Assembly: GCF_037975245.1 (NCBI RefSeq)
Contig: NC_092571.1
Location: 1,714,501 to 1,778,500 of the forward strand
DNA from: Apostichopus japonicus
Lineage: Eukaryota > Echinodermata > Holothuroidea > Aspidochirotida > Stichopodidae
DNA length: 64,000 nucleotides
Direction of reading: 5' to 3'
Both the position numbers and the translations under genes were made by a program. Numbering within the stretch: position 1 is the stretch's first letter; the number at the start of each line of letters is the position of its first letter. This document shows, piece after piece, positions 22,392-57,648 of this stretch. The notes beneath the pieces are model-generated. The model was given only the letters and a program-made list of their open reading frames with translations, searched no databases and had not been told where the DNA came from.

Positions 22392-22955
22392 CATGGACGC
22401 AGATCCTGGTGGGGACAGCGGGACGAGTCCCCGCCAACTTTTTCAGTGGTGGGGACATGATATACCGTGCCCCCACCAATTTGTCTTGACCAAAACGCTG
22501 CATTTCAAATTCCCCTGTATTGAACTTTTGCGCAGTTTGAGTCCAGCATTGTGCAAATGACGTGCAGCAGTTCTCATTTTATGATATTTATCCACAGTTG
22601 TAAAATATAGGACGGAAATCGCATTTGCGGCAGTCTATAATTGTTTATACTAGGAGAGGATCCCAGACCCATGGTATACAAAAGTCTACTTGGATTATTT
22701 GTCCCCTGATTTTTTTTCTGCAGACGCTCATGTATTTCCCCAAACTAACTTTCTAAGCCACGAGATCTAAAATTTAAGGAGGTTTAGGAGCATCATTGGG
22801 TCTGGGAAGTGTTATTTCCGGATATCTGGGAGGTATATTTGCCAAAAATATTCTTGTACGCTACGCGCCACCCATGGTCGCGCTCCGCTTAGATAGTATC
22901 AAAGAAGAGACACGCGTCCCCATGCACCATTATCCAAGACTGATCTGCGCCCATG
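22392..22955. mobile_element. hAT-like MITE (564 bp)
   Basis: Inverted ends CATGGACGCAGATC and CATGGGCGCAGATC (13 of 14), with flanks GTACAAAC (22384-22391) and GTACAAAA (22956-22963), a 7 of 8 match. Inside, a block near 22855-22900 (CTTGTACGC, GCGCCACC, GCGCTCCGC) resembles part of the hAT MITE at 31939-32590, so the two share an ancestor or a nested segment. Confidence 0.7.
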
Positions 22956-23143
22956 GTACAAAACTACATTAGGAGAACATGACATTTATATGCTAAAATA
23001 CGAGTATGGACATATTATACATCTCCTTCGAGGAATCACCACAAAAACATGAATTCTAAATATATTACATATTCGATAATTTTCAGTTCGAAAATATATA
23101 CAATCGTTCTATTATGTGACATAGCCTCATATGGTATGACGTT

Positions 23144-23204
23144 ATTGTTGTTGTTGTTATTGTTGTTGTTGTTGTTGTTGTTGATGTTGATGTTGTCGTC
23201 GTTA
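23144..23204 (+). repeat. (TTG)n microsatellite
   Basis: An imperfect TTG run ending in TTGATG and TTGTCG units. Confidence 0.9.
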
Positions 23205-23478
23205 CATTTTCTCGGCTTTTTAGGGGGATGGAAACAAAGATGGTATGGTCAGAAATAGCACTTTGAGAATTTTCCAATTTCTATTTTGCACAGTCGAATG
23301 GCTTAACAAAGTATTTTAAACAATGGAAATGGGAGGTAGGGCCATGCCCCCCCCCCCCCCTCCTCCTTGCGCACGGTCACCGATGCTGCCCATTCTATAT
23401 AAGTGTTATCACTCTATAGTAACGAAATGCATTCGGGGTCCCTTAACAGCGTTTTACCTATTTTCTTGTAATATATAG

Positions 23479-23570
23479 TTTCTATGGACCAGACTGAGTT
23501 TCAATGGAGAGGGGAATTTGACGATTGGCAAGATGACCAGAAATACACACGAAGTCCTTACTGTGGATAA
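23479..23570 (+). pseudogene. Stray terminal exon of a tailed cholinesterase-like gene
   Basis: After an acceptor-like TAATATATAG, a phase-1 exon reads SMDQTEFQWRGEFDDWQDDQ and then KYTRSPYCG before TAA. The last exon of the complete gene at 52019 has the same acceptor style, the same phase and SMDTAELEWREEFSGWQKDL, so the first 20 residues correspond almost one to one. These are the Trp-rich residues of the cholinesterase tetramerisation tail. The end is shorter but still finishes with a Cys near the C-terminus. I found none of the other ten exons between SRPRB (20593) and here. It is either a relic of an upstream copy or the end of a rearranged gene. Confidence 0.6.
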
Positions 23571-24601
23571 TAATATGAAACCTGGACAGTTAGCAGACAG
23601 AATGCATACATTCCTTATAGTAAACTGAGAACAGAGTCCAGTAATGCATAGAGAAGTCCAGGTTTTCTCTACATGAAACTGGACCGAAAGCAGCATTTTC
23701 TGTTGTTGTTCTTGTTTGTTTGTTTGTTTTTTTGCTCAAAAAAATCGGCAGGATTTGATATTAGTATTCTCCTAACAATGCATTCCATCAGCATGGCAAG
23801 TTAACTTTATTTCAAATAAGCATGTTAAGTACAAAAATTAGAAGAAAAAAATCTGTAGTGAGCAATATTATAAGAAAGAGTGTCTGGATGAATAATGCTT
23901 GGCAGGGGTGATAAAATTTCCGGAAATTGACAAACTAAACACAAAAAAAAAACTATACTATCGATTGACAAGATAAACAAACCCCATTGTATCTTAAAGG
24001 GTGTGAAGACTCGCGCAAAAAGAAACGTCTAATGCCGGTAATCTGACCTAGTTTCGAATGAGGTGTAACAGAAGTGTTAGACACCACCATCGATCCCAGA
24101 AAATGCACACACAGCTTGCTACCGTCGGTAATTAGACACTAGTGTACAGTCAGTACAAACAGCTGCGGTCAATACCCACAGCACAGTGTACAAACGATAC
24201 AGCGATGGACATCTCAGGTCCAGCTAAAGATAACAAGGTATCACGTTTCATTACTGTCTGCATTTTGTAGTGACAAGAGAAAAACTTCACTTGCAAGCAA
24301 CGGAAGGTTAACTTTTTAAAGATGGCGGCACGTTGTTTGGGGCGAGTCTTAAATGCCTTTAAGTGACATACAGTTCATTGGACGTGAATAAACATAAGTG
24401 CAAGTGGTTACCTTCACTGGAATATTGCACGTTATGACGGGAACAAATTATTTTGCAGTAATAGCTCATATAAAACATTTGCTTTTGCAATATTAAGCAT
24501 TATTTGATAAGGACATTTGGATGGATAGATAATATTCATCGTTGATAATTGTTCGTATAAGTATTTTTGATGCGCTATTGGGCATATATACAATCTTGCA
24601 C
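23571..24601. other. Intergenic, no recognised gene
   Basis: There is an 11-codon ATG frame at 24205-24237 that ends exactly at an AAG|GTATCA donor and could be a first exon, but nothing supports it further. The rest is A/T-rich spacer. Confidence 0.3.
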
Positions 24602-24807
24602 CCAGTTGGGACAATTTTTTCTATACTGTAGTGTCATGTCCCGCTTCAGAGCACTCGTATTGTCAGTACGAGCAATATGAATATCATGTTTGTAACAGAT
24701 CAAGGTTATGAACTGTTTGTACTGTCCATACAGGTGCTTTGAGAGCATGATATTGGAGTACAGTTTAGAGAGGTACTGTATTAGCATTAGGAAATTGTCC
24801 CAACTGG
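24602..24807 (-). mobile_element. Palindromic MITE, copy B (206 bp)
   Basis: The ends are CCAGTTGGGACAATTTTTTC and, on the minus strand, CCAGTTGGGACAATTTCC. The inner words match copy A (1132-1331) in reverse orientation, for example TAATGCTAA next to the right end. Confidence 0.65.
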
Positions 24808-25051
24808 CTGAATCTTAGATAACCACTTGAATAAACATTGCTTACAATGCAGATCCATACACCGGTTTGGTGGTTATTTCGGTTCATTTTTTTCGACATG
24901 GGAAGCCCATACACAGTCGACCTGCTCTCGTATATCATACAGTATACACCTCTCCCCACCCCCACCCCAACAAGATATATTAATGTATTATACAGGTTAC
25001 CTCTGGTGACGCCTCTGTTTGATATACATGGGAATGAGTACTAGGGGTTAT

Positions 25052-25080
25052 CAGGGAGTTGTTATGGAAACAACTCCCTG
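25052..25080. repeat. Perfect 12-bp hairpin CAGGGAGTTGTT
   Basis: CAGGGAGTTGTT and its exact reverse complement AACAACTCCCTG enclose a 5-base loop. A related hairpin occurs at 53360-53388 in the opposite orientation. Confidence 0.7.
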
Positions 25081-25433
25081 GTGTTATCACTTTTGCAAAC
25101 ATCGAGCAGAATAAGTCTGTTGCTATTGCGTTTTGTCATGGAAACGATATACACACACACACACACATATATATATATACGCGTGATGATGTCACTCAAT
25201 TTATACTTAAATAATCTTAACATTTGAGTTACAAAGATCAAGTGATTATCCCAAAATATTTAAATTTCATAAGGTGATCTTTCAAGGCTAAGATCATATG
25301 TAGCATAATTATGTTCTCCTTCTAGGGGAATCTTTCTTGTGTGACTTTTAAAAAAAAAGTATGATTAGATGGTAAGAATAGATGATTCTGTCAAAGTAAA
25401 TGAAGCAGAAGCTTAATGTTTATCTGCAATCAG

Positions 25434-26463
25434 ACGTGCATTACGAGTACCACAGCACGAGTACCACAGCACGTGTACCATACACGAGTACCATACACGA
25501 GTACCATGCATGAGTACCACAGCATGAGTACCATACACGAGTACAACAGCACGAGTACCATACACGAGTACCACAGCACGTGTACCATACACGAGTACCA
25601 TACACAAGTACCACAGCACGTGTACCATACACGAGTACCATGCATGAGTACCACAGCATGAGTACCATACACGAGTACCACAGCACGTGTACCACATCAC
25701 GAGTACCATACACGAGTACCACAGCACGTGTACCATACACGAGAACCATGCACGAGTACCACAGCACGTGTATCATACACGAGTACCACAACACGTGTAC
25801 CATACACGAGAACCATGCACGAGTACCACAGCATGGGTACCATACACGAGTACCACAGCACGTGTACCATACACGAGTACCATGCACGAGTACCACAGCA
25901 CGAGTACCATACACGAGTACCACAGCACGTGTACCATACACGAGTACCACAGCATGGGTACCATACACGAGTACCACAGCACGTGTACCATACACGAGTA
26001 CCATACACGAGTACCACAGCACGAGTACCATACACGAGTACCATACACGAGTACCATACACGAGAACCATGCACGAGTACCACAGCACGTGTACCATACA
26101 CGAGTACCACAGCATGGGTACCATACACGAGTACCACAGCATGGGTACCATACACGAGTACCACAGCACGTGTACCATACACGAGTACCATACACGAGTA
26201 CCACAGCACGTATACCATACACGAGTACCACAGCACGAGTACCATACACGAGAACCATGCACGAGTACCACAGCATGGGTACCATGCACGAGTACCACAG
26301 CATGGGTACCATACACGAGTACCACAGCACGTGTACCATACACGAGTACCATACACGAGAACCACAGCACGAGTACCATACACGAGTACCACAGCACGAG
26401 TACCATACACGAGTACCACAGCACGAGTACCATACACGAGTACCACAGCACGTGTACCATACA
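25434..26463 (+). repeat. 1-kb minisatellite, 13/14-bp units (ACGAGTACCATAC / ACGAGTACCACAGC)
   Basis: Roughly 75 units of 13-14 bp alternate as pairs of about 27 bp. Variants are ACGTGTACCATAC, ATGGGTACCATAC and ACGAGAACCATGC. No unit holds a stop in any frame of either strand, so all six frames stay open over long stretches; the apparent 250-340 residue proteins are artefacts. Each ACGTG variant makes a CACGTG E-box. Confidence 0.95.
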
Positions 26464-27839
26464 AGTCAAGTTCCATTTTCAAAATTATGTAGAAAAGTTT
26501 AAAATGCTGTAAAACAAGAAAAATTGTCTGAGGGATAGAAATTAAAATAAAAATCAGATAAATCAGTATCTATAAGTTTTGAAAAAGGGTGTTTTAGTCG
26601 TGTTGTATAACTTTTTATCAAGGTCGCATTGAAACAAAGTTTGCACGGTTACGTAACTATGCTTGAGGGATGGAACGCGTGTCGCCTAACGTAAATCTGC
26701 AATTTGGAGGAGGGGTGAAGGGGGGGGGGGTACATGGACCATTGGTATGCTTCATCGACTGTGTTTAGGCTATAGTTAAAACAGGGAGAAGAGAGTTGGA
26801 CTTGATAATACAGTTCTGAGATGGTACATCTTTGTTCAACGCACTTCGTCCTGCGGTAACGCTTGATAAAAAAGAATTAAAAAATAGTCTTCAAAATTGG
26901 ATATCGGTCCAGTATACGGTTCAATTCCTACTTCCTTTGCAAGCACACACTACTGAAGTTAAGCTACCGTCTATACTAGGAATATAGACATGACTATAGG
27001 GCCTACAGGTCTCGCACCACAATTAATTGTTCCATTGACTTACACACTAAACTCGTCACTTTCAAGATCTGCCAAAGCATAGATAGAAGTTTTCAACTGG
27101 TATATCATACCCACCACATGATAGCTGAGATCTTGGCCTATCATGGCAAACTTCCATATCATGACAGTTTAGATTTTGAGCTAGAAGAGGAGCAAGTTTA
27201 GCATACTGAACCCCCACCCTTCCATCTGCTCGCTCGGAGTAATATCAACATTTAACCAAAGATTTTATAAAATGGTTTATATCAACTTCTATCCTCCCTA
27301 TTTTCACACCATCTGTACTTTAAATTATGCTCTTTCATATAAAGGCAGAACAAACAATGACATTAACTGATAACATGCTTAAACAAGTATCCTTAGGTCC
27401 TTTTACCTCTTTTCTCCGTCAAGAGTTAATCTTTCGAGCAGATTTTACACTATACTCTTATTGTGGTGCGGTACATACAGTTCAAAGATCACTAGCTATT
27501 ATGTTTGCTAAGTTATATAGTGTGGTGTTTTCTTAGTGGAGGATTTAAATGTTAAAGGGACAGAGTGCGTGTCTTGTCAACCCCAAATAAGAAAATATGT
27601 TGTGCAAGATACTAGAATACCGAACTTGGCACTGTCAAGACATTCACAAGCTTGTTTCTTACAATGCGACAATTAAGGTTGCCATCTGCAGCTGCATAAA
27701 GATTGCGTTATTTTCTTTTAACGATAACGTATATAGGCTACATGACTGACTAATTCGGTCCAAAAAAGAAGAAAAATTCAACTTTGTCTTGATCGAAACT
27801 ACTGGCCATGACTTGCACGTACCGCACGGCCGGAGCAAT
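26464..27839. other. Intergenic, no recognised gene
   Basis: A/T-rich spacer with a G run near 26720. No exon-like homology seen on either strand. Confidence 0.4.
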
Positions 27840-28013
27840 GTGCTGGTAGCATCTATACATTCCCTATACGTTTGAAGGTATACTCACTTGGTTTCAGTCT
27901 TAGTGTATAAGGGACTGGGTTCATGGTGAATCTTTGCAGTTTGCTGTTTCTTTTCAGATTCTATTTTGGGTACTTTTCTCAAAACAACAAAACAATAACA
28001 AAAGGGAACAGAT

Positions 28014-28381
28014 CAAGGGCGTATGAACCGGGGGGGCTGGGGGGCGCCAGCCCCCCCCCAGTGAAAAATGTGGAGGGGCGGAAGTATCATTCCGCCCCCC
28101 CGCTTCGCAAGTCAGAAAACCCCTTTTTCATTTCCAAATGAGAAAAAAAATCTCATTTGGAGCACCAAATTGCATCTAAGGCCAGGTGAAAATACAAAAT
28201 TAAGTTTACAAAATGGAGTGGGTGTTGAAGTGTGCTATATTGCACGAAGTTGCATCTGAGGCCACCTGGAAATGCAAAAAATTTCAAAGGGGAGGGGGAC
28301 CCCTCCCCTTAGACCCCTCCCCCAGGCCGTCCATCAGTCTTCAGCCCCCCCCCCACTCAAAAGTACCTTCCTACGCCACTG
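28014..28381. mobile_element. hAT-like MITE (368 bp), absent from copy 2
   Basis: Ends CAAGGGCGTATGAACC and, reversed, CAGTGGCGTAGGAAGG. The 8-bp duplication GAACAGAT lies at 28006-28013 and 28382-28389. In copy 2 the same place reads GGGAACAGATCATATATA with no insert, which proves the boundaries. Confidence 0.85.
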
Positions 28382-28394
28382 GAACAGATCATAT

Positions 28395-28628
28395 GGAGTG
28401 TTAGCACAGTGGTTAACGCCGGTGCCTTTCAATCATAAGGTCCCCGGTTCGAGTCACTCCCAGATTAATGTATGTCGTCCAGTTACAGAGTTGTTGACAA
28501 TTAACAATTCATTATTATGGACGTTAAATATGAATGTAAGAGACTGACTTCGGTCAGCTTGCGGCTTTGATAAGCCTATGAGGCTTCTTCGCGAGTTCCT
28601 GCTTGCAGGAGGATCTAATATACATACA

Positions 28629-28655
<27 letters not shown>
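28395..28655 (+). mobile_element. tRNA-derived SINE with (TACA)n tail, absent from copy 2
   Basis: The head has an A-box-like TTAGCACAGTGGTTAACGCC and a B box GGTTCGAGTC about 40 bases later, both RNA polymerase III promoter elements. A body with CTTCGGTCAGCTTGCGGC follows, then a TACATACA tail. The matching place in copy 2 is empty. Confidence 0.75.
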
Positions 28656-28664
<9 letters not shown>

Positions 28665-28954
28665 CTATGCCTTAAATGTTCTACGAACAGAGTCACGACA
28701 ACAAAAACAACAAAGGTAAAAAATCAATGAACTGTCTCAAAATCTGATTGCACAATTGACGCATGCTCTTCCCCTTAAAGGCAAACACGGTTTAAAGTGT
28801 GTAATCTGTTTGCCTATTACATCACTGTCATATAGCCTAAGTCACACTAGAGACTTTAGTAGTATAGGCTTCTTCTGTCGGCTAAGTAACAGCTTCATTC
28901 CGGGCTCGCAAGACAATATTGTATTATACATTTAACACCCGTCACAGATTCAAC

Positions 28955-52137
<23,183 letters not shown>

Positions 52138-52195
52138 AACAACAAAATGATTCAAACTTTTAGCTCTTATATACTTATATTGATACAAATATATA

Positions 52196-52201
52196 AATAA
52201 A
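52196..52201 (+). terminator. Candidate polyadenylation signal of the esterase gene
   Basis: AATAAA, about 60 bases after the TAA, in an A/T-rich 3' flank. Confidence 0.5.
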
Positions 52202-53358
52202 TATGACATATGCAACTACGAATAAGCAAATTAGAACTCACCATCAAATGTATACCTTGTAAAAGCTACGTAAATGTAGGAACAAATTCAAACAAATTTA
52301 TGTTTCCAAAATGGCATTTTTTCCTTGGATAGACTGACAAGGTTGAAACAAATTTATGCGGTAATTTTGGTATATTTTTACATAAAAAAATTTCATAATA
52401 TTACTGTTCCGTCTATATTATAACTAGTCAAATATTATTTAAGGTTTATACTACAGAATAAATGTTTGAATATACATTATAATCTGCCATAAATATGTTA
52501 TCAAAGTTGAACAATATTTGAAGGAATATCGAAACTTTTGAAACAATTCTTTTACGTTGCTTTCTGCTTGCGATTGTAAAATAATTGATTTCAGGGAGAG
52601 AGTTAAAAAAATACCCGTATGTTAACATTAATTAGGAGGCAAACAAAAGAATCTGGGAAGGTAGTTCAGTTTGATTTAATCACTTCAAATTGACTTCAAG
52701 TACTCAGAGAATTTTCTCAGATTTAGACTATTAATTATAGACGTTAACGTGATAATTTTAATTTCGGGCCTATATTTCTGTTAATATCAAGCTAGCTGTT
52801 TGTTCTTGTTTTTATTTCTTTGTTAAAATACGTGAATGATGAGTAAGTTCAATTGATCTATACCTACGGTTTTTTAATTCATTGTATTATCCTATTTAGC
52901 GTATATTAATATACCAATTTAAACGCGACATATTCTAAATTAGTACCTCTCTTAGCGACATGGGGTTCAGGAATCCTTGCGAGAAGGAATGTCCCGCATG
53001 AACACCTTTATGTTCATATTGTTTAAATTACCGTATGCCTTATAGCATAATTTTTAGTCTTAAAAAATGTTTAAAAATATGAGTACTGATATTGGTTACA
53101 CAGCTCAACCAAGTCGTGTAGAATGTGATTTGCAAAGATGACTGGGTAGCCAGGGCCAACTACTAAGCGGTACCTGTTTACATTGGAGCTATGCAAGACT
53201 GCACACGGAGGATTGTCAACATTCAAAATGTAACGTACACTGTTTGATATGGAACGCGAAAAGAGAAAACTTATTTCGTTTTCTAAACTAAGTTTGTTGT
53301 TGTCTAAACATTGAGCTATTAAGCTCCATGGTCTAAACTAAAGTTGTTGCTGCTGTTT
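52202..53358. other. Intergenic, no recognised gene
   Basis: A/T-rich 3' flank of the esterase gene. No exon-like homology seen. Confidence 0.4.
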
Positions 53359-53359
53359 T

Positions 53360-53417
53360 ACCAGGGAGCTCCATAACAACTCCCTGGTTTTACCATGGAG
53401 GTAAAAACCTCCATGGT
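53360..53417. repeat. Two adjacent hairpins
   Basis: ACCAGGGAG/CTCCCTGGT (53360-53388), and an 11-bp perfect stem ACCATGGAGGT/ACCTCCATGGT with an AAAA loop (53392-53417). The first contains the CATAACAACTCCCTGG stretch of the hairpin at 25052-25080 in reverse orientation. Confidence 0.7.
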
Positions 53418-53886
53418 TTTACCACGTTGTTGCCGTCAAACTGCACGGTGATGTCCTAACTTCCGTTGTCTAAACGTACATCGTTGTCTAAACTTTCGTT
53501 GTTGCCATCGGCGCTGTTCAAAATTGCTCAACCGCGTAATGTAAACCAGAATGCAAATGCATTGAGGTTTCGATGACTTCAGGACACTATATTTCTGCTT
53601 GTTAGTATAACCAGAACTAGCTGTTACAATAGAAATGGCCCGAACCACCATTTTGATACAATAACACTATGGCATGATAAAAACAGGTCAGTCTACTGTA
53701 CGTGGCTATACACACCTCCACCAAAAAAAAAAAAAAAAAATGGGGTCTTGGAGGTCCAAGTCCATTTGGGGTCACTAAAGGTCAAATTGTGGAAACCTTG
53801 TTTTATAAGCTACCGTATCTCCCACCGCCAGCCTACCAGATAACATTTGCGTTACGCCTCATACGAATAGGAGGCTGCATATACGA

Positions 53887-54170
53887 TGTGAATGTCGGAA
53901 ATCAAGTAAAATGAGTGTCTAGACAAAGTACCAGCATAAAAATACTCCACATTTAAACTGATTTCATTTAGCCCCTTCAACAATGTGTAGAGATACGCTG
54001 TGAATGTCGGAAATCAAGTAGAATGAGTGTCTTGACAAAATTCCGGCACAAAGGCTTCACTTTTAAGCCTACTTATTTGAGCCCCTTCAACAATACGCTG
54101 TGAATGTCTGAAAACAAGTAAAACGAGTGTCGAGACAAAATGCCAGCAAGAAATACTGCACTTGAACCAT
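53887..54170 (+). repeat. Three tandem units of about 100-110 bp
   Basis: Each begins GTGAATGTCGGAAATCAAGT (or a close variant), has GAGTGTC and AGACAAA, and ends in CTTCAACAAT. Starts are near 53888, 53999 and 54097. They end at the LINE 3' tail. Confidence 0.7.
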
Positions 54171-54551
54171 TAAAGAGGCCATGACATGAAAAGTGAATTG
54201 AATTGAATTGAATTTATTTCTACATTCCATTATTTTACATTTACATTTTGAAAAATTTGAACAACATTCCATTATTTACATTTTGAACAATTTATGATGA
54301 ATATAGATGGTATCAAATACATTAAACAGTAAATATAGAGTATTGAGATAATATATATTTGAGATGGAAGTAGAGGAACCAGAAATAAGTGTATACTTTT
54401 CTGGTCTGGTCCCTTTGTAACAAAGAAAGTGCAAAAAACAACACCCACCCCACCAACCCCCGTCCCACCCCCTCCCCAAAAACCCCCCAACAAAGTCAGA
54501 ATCTTATAAAAAGAAAAAGAAGCATAAGAGAAAAAAAAACAGGAAGTACAA

Positions 54552-57400
54552 CTAAGATGGATTGCTATGCAGTAGGTATTGTTTTAGTTTTTGCTTAAAA
54601 GTATTGAGTGTTGGAGAAATTTTAATGGCATGATTAAGAGAATTCCAGAAGGGTACACCTGTGCTACGAATCTGAGAATGGTTAAAACTAGTTCTAGAGT
54701 AAGGATGGTGTAGCATATTCATCGAACGAGTGTTATAAGTGTGATAACTAGAATTGCAAGTATAAAAGTTATTAAAAGCTGGTGGGAGAAGACCATGATG
54801 AAATTTGTACATAAATATCCCTAGTTGGTACTTGTACAAATCATATAAAGTTAATGTATTGGAGTCTATAAAGAGAGGAGCAGTATGCGAGATGTAATGA
54901 GTCTGGTTTACATTGCGGATAACACGTTTCTGTAACTTAAATAAACTGTTAAGTAGAGTTGACTGTGTATTGCCCCAGACAAGAAGACTATAGTTGAGAT
55001 GGGGAAGCACAAGAGCATTATACAGGGTCAAAAGTGACTTCTTAGGTAAAAAATTCTTTAGTCTGTTGATCACACCATTGGATTTAGAAAGCTTCTTGCT
55101 GACCTCGGAGATGTGTTGTTTCCAAGTCAACTTATCATCAATGGTTATCCCTAAAAATTTAGCATGAGGTGAAGCATCAACTTGATGCCCATCCAGTATA
55201 ACATTAATGTTACTAGAGTCTTGGACCTTGTTATCAAAAATCAGTAATTTTGTTCTTAGAATATTAAGAGAAAGTTTATTTGTTCTGAGCCAGTCAGAAA
55301 TGTTTGAGAAACCATTAACAGCTTCAGCAAGAGTGTCATGTAAGTTCTTATTTTGAAGGAATACTGTGGTATCGTCAGCAAACAAGATAAAAGTTGAGTT
55401 CACAGATGAATTATAAATATCATTGATATAGAGAATAAACAATAGGGGTCCTAGTATAGAACCCTGCGGTACACCAATATTACATAGGATACGATCTGAG
55501 TGGGAACTATTAAACTGTACATAATTACATCGATTATGGAGATAACTTTTAAACCAGTTATGGGCGGTACCACGAACACCATAGGCAAACAATTTATTTA
55601 ATAAGATACGATGATCAATGGTATCAAAAGCCTTAGAAAGATCAATGAATATGGCAGAAGTAGTGAGCCTATTGTCCAAACCTCTTGAAATTTTATCTAT
55701 GAGACTTAAAGCAGCCATATAAGTAGAATGTTTATTGCGAAAACCATATTGGTTTGTAAATAGGATTTTATGTTTTGTAATAAACTTATAAAGTCTATCG
55801 TATGCAAGACGTTCAATGATTTTAGAAATGACAGGTAACACAGATATTGGTCTGTAATTTGAGAAATGCTTCGCGTCCCCAGACTTAAAAATTGGAATTA
55901 CCTTCGCAATTTTCAGCTCTGACGGAAAAACTCCATTTGAAAAAGACAAATTGATAATATGGGTTAGTGGTATTGAAATAATATCAGCTACATGCTTTAG
56001 AGTTTCATTCGTAATATTATCATAACCAGGACTCTTGCCATTTTTTAATTTAGACATAGCTAATTTTACCTCCTCAACATTAGTTGGGAAAAACGCAAAA
56101 GAATTTGGAATATTACTATTAACATAACTTAATGGAGTATGCTGGCCAGCATGAAGCTTTTTAGCTAAATCACTAGCAACTGAAGAAAAATAACTATTGA
56201 ATTCATTAGCAATATCATCATCATCATCTCAATTAAAGTACTAAAATGCATCTTTTTGGCCAAGTTATAATGGTAGTTATGAGTCGATTTTTGTACTTTG
56301 TATATGCTAACTTACGCACTGAAGTGGGATTTTGTATGTATTTAGAATATAGTTTGTGTTTTTGTCTGATTGATTTTAGGATACCAGCAGTAATCCATGG
56401 GGATTTTCCATAATTAACTTTCTTATGTACCCTGCTGTATGGACAACACTTGTTAAAGGTCCGTGAGAAAATATTGGAAAAATTGCTATAGGCAGATTCA
56501 GCATTTTGGTCATTAGTAATGAAAGACCAGTCGAGGACACTGAGCTCATTGTTCAGGTGATTAACATTTTTGCGGCATGTGTTATTCTTAAAAATAGCAT
56601 GTTTTCTTTTAGTTTGAATCTTACTTCCTGAAACACAAAAGATTGGATAGTGGTCAGAAATATCAGTCAATAAAATACCACTCTTAGAAACATTTGTAGA
56701 ATTTGTAAAAATATTATCAATCAAAGAAGACGTAGCAGAAGTAACCCGTGTAGGTTTATCAATTAGCGGATAACAAGAGTATAAGGACATTATGTTACGA
56801 AGCTCTTGTACATTTTGTACTTCGTTCTTCTTTACAAGATCAATGTTAAAGTCCCCTGCAAGAAAGACACCCTTGTTTTCAGTATTCAGTGCTTCTAAGC
56901 AGTTACCCATGCACTCAACGAAGTGATTAATTTGTTGATCGGGTGGTAGGTATATGACTCCTACTATTGTATTTCTGACTGTAACATTATTTAGCTCAAT
57001 AAAAAGTGACTCAGCGCTATCACTCATTAAATGAGTAAGATCGGTTCTTATCTTTACATCTAGAGTCTCTTTTGTGAAAATGGCAACACCACCTCCTCTT
57101 TTAATATTTCTATTTCTATGAAAGAGTTTGTAGCCGTCTATTTGGAGGGTGTCAATAGGAGAAAAATCATGCAGCCAGGTTTCTGTAATGCATATAAAAG
57201 TGAATTTAAAATTGTTAATAGAATGCATAAAATTTACAAAAGGGTCAAAGTTCTTCGTAAGACTTCTGATATTAATATGAAGAATTGTGGTATGTATGTC
57301 AGGGCACTGAATATTGCTATTAAAACTAGAATCATTATAGTAATTACACGGAAAATTACTTAATTCGTCTCCCTGGTCGTTAGTTACTGTTTCAGTGAAG
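54552..57400 (-). pseudogene. LINE ORF2: AP endonuclease and reverse transcriptase (two frameshifts)
   Basis: The endonuclease part reads LHINIRSLTKNFDPF, ITETWL, FHRNRNIKRGGGVAIF, FLAGDFNIDL and SDHYPIFC, which are the catalytic blocks of APE-type LINE endonucleases. It would nick target DNA. The RT part (501 residues open, 56057-54552) reads KNGKSPGYDNITNE, NYRPISVLPVISKIIERL, AIFIDLSKAFDTIDH, GVPQGSILGPLLF and the catalytic FADDT. Joining the two needs frame changes near 56270 and near 56230, the latter in a short GAT run (likely slippage). No ATG was found in frame upstream of the endonuclease. Confidence 0.85.
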
Positions 57401-57648
57401 ATGAAAGATGTTTAATTCTACAGTGTTCACACCATTTTTGGACAATTTAAATACATTATAAGCATAACATTGCCATTGGTTTACTTGGTCTGATCTTAGT
57501 TTCTTCTTAAAGGTATATAGATGATTTAAAGAAAGGAAAAATGGAAAGGCTAGTTTACATAAATTCATTGAAGAAAAAAAATCATTGTGAGCATAAATTT
57601 TTGTAACGGTATTTGTCAGTCTATCAGAAGACTATTCGAACAGTAAAC

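Noticed and set aside
24205-24237. Possible first exon (ATG, 11 codons, AAG|GTATCA)
   Set aside because: The frame and donor fit, but there is no homology, no downstream exon was recognised, and short chance matches are common.
25441-26512. Open frames of 190-340 residues on both strands
   Set aside because: They lie wholly in the 13/14-bp minisatellite, which has no stops in any frame; the protein is only the repeat translated.
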